Shown here piece by piece: positions 36,130-45,810 of a stretch of 64,000 nucleotides of DNA. The translations under genes were made by a program, and so were the position numbers. Source of the stretch: Gnetum montanum (taxonomy: Eukaryota; Streptophyta; Gnetopsida; Gnetales; Gnetaceae); the NCBI GenBank assembly GCA_015680685.1, contig MNCI01000125.1:167583-231582 (forward strand). The letters run 5' to 3'. How positions within the stretch are numbered: position 1 is the stretch's first letter; every line of letters starts with the position of its first letter. Below the pieces are notes generated by a model. It had not been told where the DNA came from, ran no database searches, and was given only the letters and a program-made list of their open reading frames with translations.

Positions 36130-37460
36130 GCAATGTTGTCCATCAATAGAGGTAGCATGTGTACTAGTTATCCTAAGCTCCTAGAAAGGTTTGGTTTGTT
36201 GCACATTGACCAAAAGTTTCTTATCCAGGCTCTCAGGTTTGTATATTGTCATGGCCCTTGAAGGAAAAGTTGCATAAATAATATAAGGTCCTTCCCAAAG
36301 TGTTTGAAATTTAGTACATTGTGGCACATGTGTGGGATTCTAGTAGGGAACCTTATCTCCTAGTTGATATATAACTTTCCTAATTCTTAGTTCATGAAAT
36401 TATTTATTAAATGCCTTGTACAACTCGTTAGACAACAAGGCAGCTAGTCGGTTTTCATCTAGCACATTAAGGGTTACTAACCATTTTTTTTATGCTAGAT
36501 CAAGGTAAAGGTTGAGGTCACATGCCATGGATAGTGTACAAAGCTTAATTTGAATGGGAAGTGTTGGTAATTTACTGTACACTAACTCATAGGGAGAGTA
36601 GCCTATAGGAAGTTTCCATGTAGAGCGGTATGCCCAAAGAGCATTGTTCAGTTTAGTGCTCCAGTCTCACCTAAACTTGCTAATGGTTCTTGTCAATATC
36701 TTTGTAATCTCCTTGTTGGTGACTTCTACTTAACTGTTCACTTGGGGATGGTATGGTGTAGTCAATTTATGCTCAACCCCTAAGCGTTGCATTAATTTCT
36801 GAAAAGTTGCACTTGTGAAGTATCTACCATTGTCTAAAATAAGTGCACGTGGCATACCAAACGTGTTTATGATTTGTTGTTGAACAAATCATGCAACTAT
36901 AGATGATGTACAATCTTTAACAACAACTACTTTTGCCCATTTTATTAGGTAACCAATAGCAACAATACTATAAGCTTTTCCATTGGACATTGGTGTAATC
37001 AGCCCCATAAAATCAATTTCCCAAATGTTAAAGGATTCAAACAGTTGAATCCATTGTTGTGGACCCTCCATTCTAGTAGTCATTCTATTATCATGTTGAC
37101 AACACTCACAAGATTGGACGAAATGATGCGCGTTCTAAAATAATGTAGGTCAATAATATCCTGTAAGCAAGATCTTGATGGCCATTCATCTCCCAGCATA
37201 ATTACCCCCACAAGGACCCTCATGAGCATTTTGGAGAACTCACAATTGATCTATATCAGGAACACACCGTTGAACCAAGCCATCGGAAAACACTTTGTAA
37301 AGTTGCCCATTGATCTCCATAAAGTACTTGTCTCAATGAAGAAACTATTGTTTCTTCTTAAGGTTTAACTCCTGTGGTGTTTGTTAGGTGAGGAGATAGG
37401 TAAGAATGCTACTGTACCAGTTTGTCTCTGTGGGTGATTGATTATTCACTAAACCAGCAA
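36130..37460 (-). pseudogene. Integrase remnant, element E
   Basis: The core frame at 36,889-37,083 gives FNIWEIDFMGLITPMSNGK, with the first catalytic aspartate kept (EIDF). The second block near 36,825-36,845 reads LILDNG, so the second aspartate is kept as well. The zinc region (37,090-37,330) contains the C-x2-C pair as part of 'SC..CQH'. The C-terminal part (36,130-36,700) includes YELVYSK-like and 'GDKV' blocks. Stops between pieces make it non-functional. It would have joined cDNA ends to target DNA. Confidence 0.83.
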
Positions 37461-37479
37461 AGAGGAATTCATCAAGGAA

Positions 37480-38900
37480 ATAATTAGAAATTGGATACTC
37501 ATCCTCTTTGTTGTCCCATTGCAACTAAGATAAATGATCAACAACTACATTCTCAGTTCCCTTATGATTGATCATCATTAAATCAAACTCTTGTAAGATT
37601 ATAAGCTATTGTGTGATACAAGGGCTTACCATTGGCTTATTCATGAGGAACCAAATTGCACTATGATCTGTATGTATATATACTTTATATCCCAATACGT
37701 AGTGTCTAAACTTTTCTAGTGCAAACACTACAGCCATTAATTCTTTCTCTATGGTAGTGTAGTTAAGTTGTGCACCAATGATACTTCTACTTACATAGTG
37801 GATGTAATAAGGACACTTATGGTCATCTAACTATAAAAGTATGACTCCTAAAGCATAGTTGGACATGCTAGTCATGATATGGAATGGTTTGAACTAGTTA
37901 GGAGCTTGTAAAATGGCTATTTCTGCTAGCTTCTATTTTAAAGTTTGGAAAGCTAATTTGCATTCCCTGATCCACTCGAAAGGTACATCCTTTTTCATCA
38001 ATTCCACTAATGGTTTGGAAACCTTTGAAAAGTTCTCAATAAATCTCTTATAGTAGCTAGTATGTCCAAGGAATGACCAAACATCTTTGATAGATTTTGG
38101 TTGATAGGTAATTCCTTGGATGATTTTGATTTTCTTAGGGTCTACCTCTATCCCTATGTGTGAGATTTTGTTCCCTAATACTACACCTTCTTGGATCATC
38201 AAATGGCTTTTCTACAAGTTGAGCCTCAAATTGGTTTCTACACATCCTTGTAACACTTACTACAACTAGTCCAAGGCTTGATCAAAGTTTGCTCCATAGG
38301 TGGAGAAGTTATCCATAAAGACATCCACACCATTCCCTATCTATTTTTGGAATATGCGTAGAACTAGTCGTTGAAATGTTGTAGGGGCATTGCACAAGCT
38401 AAACAACATCTATTTGTATGTGAATGTTCCCCAAGGACTGGTGAATGTAGTCTTGGATTGGTCTTCTAGGGCTATTTGTATTTGGTTATATTTCCTATAT
38501 CCATCCAGAAAACTGTAATAGCAATGCCCTACGATGGTTTCTAAGACTTGGTTAACAAATTGCAATGGAAAGTGATCTTTGAATGTTTTCATATTTAGTA
38601 GTTTGAAATCTATGCACACCCTCCATTTGCCTCCCTTTTTAAGCACAATAACTAAGAGGCTAACCCATTTGCTATCAGCAATGAGGTATATGAACCCAGC
38701 CTCGAGGAGCTATTTGATTTCTTTCTTAACTACTTGCTTCAGCTTAGGGTTCAATCATCTCTGCGGTTGTCTTTGAGGCTTTATGGAGGGGCCAGTGTAA
38801 ATTCTATATTGGCATATCCTAGGATCTATTCCAGTTAATTTGGGATATTACCAAGCAAATGCTTTCGACCATTTATTTATTACCTTCAATAGTTTTTCTT
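37480..38900 (-). pseudogene. Reverse transcriptase and RNase H remnant, element E
   Basis: Open pieces at 38,410-38,646 and 37,933-38,202 contain WRVCIDFKLLN, YYSFLDGYRKYNQIQI and FTSPWGTFTYK, then VVLGNKISHIGIEVDPKKI and SFLGHTSYYKRFIENFSKV. The catalytic box at 38,308-38,319 reads FMDN then FSTYG, so the second aspartate is asparagine. RNase H blocks lie at 37,620-37,900 (minus-strand 'ELMAVVFALEKFRHYVLGY'-type words). The order agrees with A and C. Several stops break the polyprotein frame. Confidence 0.87.
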
Positions 38901-39149
38901 TCTATTGAGGAGCAAGCTTAGCATTGATAATTACCGATTTTATTTTTTTAAGGAACATTTATTCCATACTGGTGAGCAATGGTTTTAGTTCCAAGGGCTC
39001 ATGCTTAAATTTCTCAGGAATTTCGAACTTCCCCTAGTTGATATTTTCAAGGTTAAGCCTTGGAAGTTGGCAGTGGACTTGCTCTAATGGGTCTATGCTA
39101 TTGATGTAAGCATAAGTCAAACCATCTGTTGGTTCCATGCATATGAGTG

Positions 39150-39930
39150 AACTGCTTTCTTAATCAGCTATCAACCACTGGGTGTCTTCCTATCGTGTGG
39201 TTGCTGCATATAGGCATCTTTGTATGTTAATCACTTATGCCCACTAATTGCATGCAGACAATGCTAAACTTTGCATAAACCATGACCTCTGCAGACAATT
39301 ACACCCTGTGTCACTGTATGTGATGCATGGAACTTTCTTCTTCTTAATCTTTTCAAATGTATTTTCCTTTGATATTTCTAGGGAAAGATCACAGATTCCT
39401 AGGCATGCATCAATGGTGCTTAGCCATGCTCTTACATTATGATTGGAAAGTCCCCCTTATTGTTGTTTACCTGAATCACTAGGAAGTTAGCTAGGTATGA
39501 CCACCCACAAACAGTGGTAACAATGTCTTCCACTAGTCCCAATGGGATAGTGATGGACTTGTTGGCCAACTCTAGATGGATGTTGCTCTTTCTCAATGGA
39601 GTTAGGTTCCAGGCCTTCTACATTTCTTGAGAAATCAAGTTGACACTAGAACCTAAATCCAAAAGAGCCTTGGACAGTGCATTTTTAGTGATTTGTAAGT
39701 ATATCAAAGGACTTCCAAGATAAGATAATTTCTTGGGAAGGTTGCAAAATTTGATCCAATCGGTGACGACATGTGTTAGCATGATCATATGCATTGATTG
39801 TGGCGATTGGGTTGAAGGGGGATCCAAAGTTTTGATTGATACTGAGACGTCTAAGGAATCACCTGCTTGTGATTGGAAGGGCTTGGTTAGATAGTTGGTT
39901 CTAAAGAAAGGTCTTTTCTTCATGTTATTG
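39150..39930 (-). pseudogene. Aspartic protease remnant, element E
   Basis: The frame 39,618-39,923 ends with ALLDLGSSVNLISQEM. D-L-G-S-S is the active-site motif of Athila-type proteases, with the aspartate at 39,657-39,659 intact. Downstream (39,310-39,600) lie the minus-strand words for 'SITIPLGLVEDIV' and the block before GRAWLST. This is the best kept protease of the three related copies, yet the frame is broken after the active site. Confidence 0.83.
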
Positions 39931-40968
39931 TTGGAACCAATAGTAGATTAAGATTTAATAGCCCTCATGGTGGTACATTACTGTGGCTGGGTAGGGATTT
40001 CACCTTGCATTGTGAGAGCAGGTGGTAGTGGAGCTATTAGTGAAAGAGATGCAGTCGGATGATATGCTTGCAAAATATTGCCTCTAGAAGAGGGAGTTCC
40101 ATAATACTCACGAGCTTAGTAGTGAGGTTGATGAGTGACGTGACTAGTAGAGTCACGTGGAGAGATTGGTTGCTACACGTAATATCCATACAGGTTAGGT
40201 TACCCGTAATGATACTATTGCCTTGGTGGTGGCATTCCCCATAATTGTGGGTGCTGCCACTATTGATATTGCTCAATTGGTTGTGGTGGAGTTCCACTGG
40301 GATAATATGTTAAGGGTTGGTGGAACTGCCTTGGGTTACCTTAAGGATAAGGTAACCTTTGGGGTGTTTGCCTTTTATTTAATTGTGGGTTAAGTGCATA
40401 CACCCTAGACTCTTGCAGATGTGAGATTATAGGGCAACATCCCTTAGGATGGTCATATTGACATATCTCACATCCACTATCATTGTCTGTTTCTAAATCC
40501 ACAACCTCTTCAATGAGGGAAACTTTTCCCTTACCCTTGCTATGTGGATGTTTATCCTCTTTATTTTTTCTTTTCTCACTACCTTGCTCTCTAGACTCCT
40601 CTAATATTTTAAGAATAGTTTGAAATCTATTGTCTAGGAAATTCCACATTTGGTCTACCTTTGCTGAAACTTTTGATGTCATCTTTTGGATAGGCAAAGT
40701 TTTCCTATTCACCATCTCTTCGAGCAGTGACTCTTCTTCATCCTCATAAAATTTTACTCCCCTCTTCTGAAGGGAAGAACCTCAGTTATACTCTTCCACA
40801 TTTGCTCTCTTTCATAGCTCACCTTCTTCCTTAGCAACTTGCTCCAATAGTTTCTGAATTTGATGGGACCTAAGCTCAGATAGTCTCCCTTGGGCATAAG
40901 TTCAAAGGGTTCTTCTTGTTTCATGCCTAAGTCCATCCACGAGATGGTATAGTTGATTCCTTTGTGAA
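39931..40968 (-). pseudogene. gag C-terminal part, element E
   Basis: An open frame at 40,341-40,715 runs through a Lys-rich segment into the knuckle CEICQYDHPKGC at 40,437-40,472 and on to HLQESRVYALNP. The Tyr/Pro-rich end follows leftwards (40,037-40,300). At the right edge, 40,968, the frame is cut by the LTR of S, and gag resumes at 43,721. The C-x2-C-x3-H-x3-C spacing is the same as in element C. Confidence 0.83.
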
Positions 40969-41785
40969 TGATGGAACACAATATCGCATGGGTCGTGATA
41001 TCACGTATGCGATATCATGTTGGCCCCTGTGATATCGCATACGCAACATTGCAGCTCATCGCTAGTTCTATAAATAAGAGGTGGCCTTCCCTTATTTTCA
41101 TAGCTAGATCTAGACCCTTAGCTAAACTCTAGTAGTTTTACCATTCTAGAGATAGAATAATTTCCATGTGCCCACAGTAGGAGTCTCAAAGTGAACGGAT
41201 CTTTATTCGAGAAAATTGTACCTGAGCACACATTTGTGTACAAAAATAAAGACAAACTTTCTAATAAACCTTGCAGCATGTGGACTAAGCTAAACAGGCA
41301 TTAATTATTGTTAAATCTTTAAATTCTTTCTTAGATAATTAATCTCTCTCAACCTTCAACTCTCCTAGTTAAGTGCGTTCAGTACAATTGCTTCAAGCAT
41401 GTGTGTAGCGCTTGGTAACCCAGTAACGAATAGTGTTTGGTAATCCCAGTAGCATTGCGCTGGTTTAAGGTGTGTACGGAAAGTGGGAATGAATACTGAT
41501 GCTAGGATAATTAGAATTTATTTAATGAAAGTTAATCAACTAGTTCTCTTCATCCTTTCCCTACTAGCATAGGCGATAAAAGATAAAAGACATACAAATC
41601 ATACACCTCAGACTTACTTAACCATACAACTGTGACAATACAAGTAATTCTAGTAAGATAACAATTGATTAATCTTAAGTGTTCCATTAGGGCGCATAAG
41701 CACTTAGTCCTTGGAGTTTGACCAGATCACACGTGAAACACTCGTATTCATATGGTTCAGTGTAGGGGTACCTCACCATTCATCA
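40969..41785 (+). repeat. 5' LTR of element S
   Basis: It starts TGATGGAACACAATATCG and ends CATTCATCA, 817 bp. The TATA box is at 41,068-41,077 (CTATAAATAA). U3 (40,980-41,055) consists of repeated 'gatatcgcat' words with several GATATC palindromes. By eye it is about 90% identical to the 3' LTR, and most differences are transitions. Confidence 0.9.
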
Positions 41786-41786
41786 T

Positions 41787-41805
41787 TTGTGCCATTGCCA
41801 GGGAC
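41787..41805 (+). other. Primer-binding site of element S
   Basis: TTGTGCCATTGCCAGGGAC lies one base after the LTR. It is the same Athila-type site as in A, C and E with the second base changed. Confidence 0.8.
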
Positions 41806-42877
41806 TTAGTTGTTTGTGCACTATGTAGAACATAGGATACCATTCACATCATTGGGATCTATAAAGAACCCTTAGGATTGATCAAACCAAAAATAATAAT
41901 AATAACATAACGGTAAATAGCACACTGAACAAGACTAAAATATCTTCTTCTTCAAACAAGAGCACTTCACCGCCTAGGGATAACACTAGATACAGTCGAC
42001 GACATAACACACATAACCAAAATCTGCTAGTTTCTCAACAATTTAGTGTGGTATATATTCATCGACTTGAATATATACCAAACTTTACCTTTGTCTTCCA
42101 TTAAGATGAACAATTGCGTTGGAGAGACTTGGAGGGTAACATCGTGTTGCCTCCAGACAAAGTAGCCCCCAACATGCTCCTTCATGCCCTTGCATGAATA
42201 GGCATGTCACAATTATATGCAGAGTACGTTGCATGTGATTCATGGGTGTCCAGGTCTTGTTCCTTTTCTTCTTCTCCATTCTGTCACTACCGAAGATTCA
42301 CTCTCAGTCATGGGTGTCCAGGTCCAATTTTTTCAATTTTCTTCTAACCCGTACACCTTGGGTAGTTACCAGTATTATATCTCCAGATCCATATTAGCCA
42401 TATCACAACTCATCCAATGGACCTTACATTGAGGCAAGGTATTAACTACATTGTGATTCATTTACCCTTGCTAATACCAGACTATGTTGTGTGTGCAGAT
42501 GGAAATCATACAATAATGGATTGGATCTAGAGGAAACACTTGGAATGGATTGGTGTTGGAACAGTTATACAAGGAACAAGATTGATGGCACACTTATGGA
42601 TGGACAACGAAAGGCGTAATCTTGGCATTGCCAACAACAGACTTCTTCTTTTCTCTCTCTCTTCTCTCTTCTCTCCCAGTTACCAAATAAGGCTAGATGT
42701 CAAATGTGCATAATGTTTACTCTTGTTGTCATGAACACTAATTTGTCATGTATTGTAATGATGATCTGTTCACATGTCATTCCATTCACCATTAGTTTCA
42801 TTCAAGTCAATAATCTCATACCTTCCCAATATTTTGTAAGGAACTCGAGGATGAGTTTTCATTCAGTCATGGGGATA
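41806..42877 (+). pseudogene. Internal region of S: gag start joined to 3' non-coding end
   Basis: The segment 42,000-42,235 aligns with the inverted 63,190-63,420 of E ('gtggtatatattcat', 'aagatgaacaa'), that is, the first part of gag. From about 42,280 it aligns with the inverted 34,224-34,800 of E. The join is marked by a direct repeat 'tcatgggtgtccaggtc' at 42,240 and 42,309. A CT-rich tract is at 42,648-42,677 and the polypurine-like tract TCATGGGGATA is at 42,867-42,877. No long frame remains. Confidence 0.8.
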
Positions 42878-43720
42878 TGATGGGATGCGATATCGCATGG
42901 GCTACGATATCGTGTCGGCCTCTGCTATATCGCGTCGGCCTCTGCTATATCGCATCGACCTCTGCTCTATCGCGTACGCAATATCGCAGCTCCTCGCCAG
43001 TTCTATAAATAAGAGGCAGCCTTCCCTTGTTTTCACATCTAGATCTAGACCCTTAGCTAAACTCTGTCAGTTTTACCACTCCAGAGATAGAATAATTTTC
43101 ATGTGCCCACAGTAGGAGTCTTAAAGTGAATGGATCTTTATTCAAGAAAATTGTACTTGAGCACACATTTGTGTATGGAAATAAAGATGAACTTTCTGAT
43201 AAACCTTGCAGCATGTGGACTAAGCTAAATAGGCTTTAATTACTATTAAATTTTTAAATGCTTTCTTAGATAATTAATCTCTCTCAACCCTCAACTCTCC
43301 TAGTTAAGTGCATTCAGTACAACCGCTTCGAACACATGTGTAGCGCTTGGTAACCCAGTAACGAATAGCGTTTGGTAATCCCAGTAGTGTTGCGCTAGTT
43401 CAAAGTGTGTACGGTAAGTGGGAATGGATATTGATGCTAGGATAATTAGAATTTAGTTAATGAAAGTTAATCAATTAGTTCTCTTCACCCTTTCCCTACT
43501 AGCATAGGCGATAAAAGATAAAAGACATAAAAATCATACACCTCAAACTTACTTAACCATACAATTGTGACAATACAAGTAAGTCTGGGAAGACAACGAT
43601 TGATTAACCTTAAGTGTTCCATTAGGGCATGTAAGCACTTAGTCCTTGGAGTTCAACCGGATCATGCATGAAACGCTCGTATTCATATGGTTGAGTGTAG
43701 GGGTACCTCACCATTCATCA
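42878..43720 (+). repeat. 3' LTR of element S
   Basis: It starts TGATGGGATGCG and ends CATTCATCA, 843 bp, with the TATA box at 43,003-43,012. U3 carries three tandem copies of an about 20-bp unit 'cggcctctgctatatcgcgt' (42,919-42,980) that are not in this form in the 5' LTR. The array expanded or contracted after insertion, or during reverse transcription. Confidence 0.9.
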
Positions 43721-43765
43721 GCAAATAACTATGGCCAAGACAATGATGTAATAGTGCATAGTATT
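43721..43765 (-). pseudogene. 45-bp gag scrap of element E between S and F
   Basis: The words 'tatggccaagacaatgatg' match 'ccatggcctaggcattgatg' of A gag (about 7,660). It bridges the gag pieces 40,968 and 62,142, which proves that S and F both interrupted one gag. Confidence 0.8.
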
Positions 43766-45119
43766 TGAAACACCACAAAATCTCGAGCTTATTACTTTTC
43801 CAACAAGAAGCAAGTCCCTGTGACCCACAAATGATCACAGCTACATCTGGTATCAAACATGGCAACTTCGGAGATCAAGATACTTAATTTTAACTAAGTA
43901 TGCATTCTCAGCGTATACGCCCAGCATATACGCCCAAGTTTACATTCTCAGCATATATGCCCAACGTATATGCTCAAGTTCATATCCACAGCGTATACGC
44001 CCAACATTCTCAACGTATATGCTCAGTGTATACGCCCGATGTTCACAGTGTATACGCCTAGCGTACATAACCAGCGTACACACCTCACAAGTACGTTCAA
44101 CTTGTACGATTGATGTATACACTCGGCATGCAATCCCCGAAGACGACATGAAAACAGCACTGCAGAGCAAAATTGGGTACAAGGCAACGACTTGCATAAA
44201 CAGAGCAACCATCAGCATATACGCCAGGCAGATACAGCATATATGCTCAGCACATCTAGCGTATATGCCCAGCACGTCCAACGTATACGCCCAGCGTAGA
44301 GGCTCAGCATCCACAACATATATGCCCAGCATATCCAGCGTATACGCCCAGTGTATACGCTTAGAGTCTATGCCCACCAGATATAGCGTATAGTCTACAC
44401 CCACCAGATACAGTGAATACGCCCAATAGATGTAACATACTGTACACTTGTAAATTTCATTTTTTCGCACCCGGCCAACATGCCACGTGTCACCCAACCT
44501 GAGTCTAATGTCAAAACCTGTATAAAAGCCCCAATTTTTCACTAGATCTAGGTTAGTTAAAAAAAGAAACTTAGAGCAAACCAAAGAGCAGAGATGCTGA
44601 GAACTAGAGCAGAGAACCTTGTACGCTGGACAACCCTGTACACTAAGCATACATCCTCTACGTTGTGCCTATAGTGTGAACTAGGTCACAATCATCTCTG
44701 CATCCACTGGGGCTTTTCGTCCGCCTTGTATCAAAGCCACAACTGTGTTAGACCAGTGCATTGTAACTCTCATTTTGAAATGCCATTGTTACATTTTCTT
44801 CCTAAAATCTGTTACAATTTGCATTAATTGTTGCATGTATTCTGTTTACGCTCTTTTACGTTTACACACTGCTCGCATCAATTATGCTGTTTACGCTCTG
44901 TTTTACGCTTGTTACGTCGTTCACGTATAACCAAACGTATAGCACCTCGGTGTACATTTGGGGAAATCCTTGCTTGATCCGCATGCAGACCACTCAAGGT
45001 ACTCTACCTTCGTTCATTCCATCTCACCCTCAAGCGAAGGTAGGGTCTTCTGTGCATGTCCGGTGATCCCCCGATTTCTGTTTCCTTCCAACCGAAGACC
45101 GACAATTTTGGACGGTACA
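43766..45119 (+). repeat. 5' LTR of element F
   Basis: It starts TGAAACACC and ends GGTACA. The TATA box is at 44,521-44,528 (TATAAAAG). U3 (43,900-44,440) is packed with degenerate copies of the palindrome GCGTATACGC, often as 'gcgtatacgcccagc'. It is 1,354 bp, about 100 bp longer than the 3' copy, mainly through repeat number in U3. Confidence 0.9.
44521..44528 (+). promoter_or_regulatory. TATA box of the F LTR promoter
   Basis: TATAAAAG sits behind the GTATAC repeat array, and the counterpart in the 3' LTR is at 61,529-61,537. Transcription of the element would start about 30 bp downstream, near 44,550. Confidence 0.7.
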
Positions 45120-45124
45120 GAAAT

Positions 45125-45141
45125 TAGTGCTAGAAGGAGGG
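45125..45141 (+). other. Primer-binding site of element F
   Basis: TAGTGCTAGAAGGAGGG lies five bases after the LTR end. Tat-clade elements of other plants have the closely similar TGGCGCTAGAAGGAGGG; this copy has TAG for TGG. I do not name the tRNA. Confidence 0.7.
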
Positions 45142-45169
45142 CCTCTGCCTTAAACTTACTGTGCTTCAA

Positions 45170-45780
45170 AGCTCTCAACGTCTACGCTGTTAAGTATACG
45201 CCAACCCTTTTCGCAAACCTCCCAACGTTTACGCTGCTCAGTTCCAAACTTACTATCTGCAAGCTATCCAACGTCTATGTTGTTCAGTCTCTACGCGGCT
45301 CCATTTAAAACTTACCATCTGCAAGTCTCCCAGCGTCTACGCTATCAACCATACACTGACTCTATCTGCAAAATCCCCAGAGTCTACGCTGCCGAATATA
45401 CGCTGCATGCTTTACGCTGTAGACTTTTTCTACGCTGCACACACAACTCTGTTTACGCTGCTAACACACACGTTGCTTACCTTATGTTGTAAACTCTGCC
45501 TATGCTACACACAAGACTCCGTCTACGCTGTATACGCCACTGGTAATTTTACGCTGAACATCCTACGTTGTAAACTCATTTACGCTGCTATTCATATACG
45601 CTACACTATGTACACTGTAACCCTGTTTATGCTGCACGCTGACGCTATATACACTGTTTAGCATATACGCTATACGATTTACGCCGTAGATTCTCTACGC
45701 TGACACTATATGCTGTATACCTATATGCTATCTACGCTATCGTTATACACCGATCGTTGAAGCGTATACGTTGTACACTA
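45170..45780 (+). repeat. TACGCTG-rich leader of element F
   Basis: Dozens of degenerate copies of 'gtttacgctg', 'gtctacgctg' and 'tatacgctg' at irregular spacing fill the leader between the primer-binding site and gag. The words are related to the GCGTATACGC array of the LTR. Open frames here are by-products of the repeat. Confidence 0.85.
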
Positions 45781-45810
45781 CCAACGTAGGTTTACATTGC
45801 ACTAAGTACA

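Larger units (their letters stand above)
40969..43720 (+). mobile_element. Element S: 2.75 kb non-autonomous LTR element
   Basis: Two LTRs (40,969-41,785 and 42,878-43,720) flank 1,092 bp with a primer-binding site, the N-terminal gag region of the E family and the family's 3' non-coding end. No PR, RT or IN is present. Its flanks are continuous E gag: the length of the joined flank equals the homologous A stretch when one 5-mer is removed. The 5-mers are GTGAA (40,964-40,968) and GCAAA (43,721-43,725), which differ only by CpG-type transitions. It must have used proteins supplied by a relative. Confidence 0.9.

Noticed and set aside
43900-44440. CRISPR-like array
   Set aside because: Units are degenerate, unevenly spaced, and lie in an LTR of a plant retrotransposon; there are no unique spacers.
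44019-44650. Long overlapping frames on both strands in the F LTR (236 and 124 codons)
   Set aside because: They are translations of the GTATACGC repeat, with Tyr/Ile/Arg-rich periodic sequence in every frame, and the same happens in the other LTR and in the leader.
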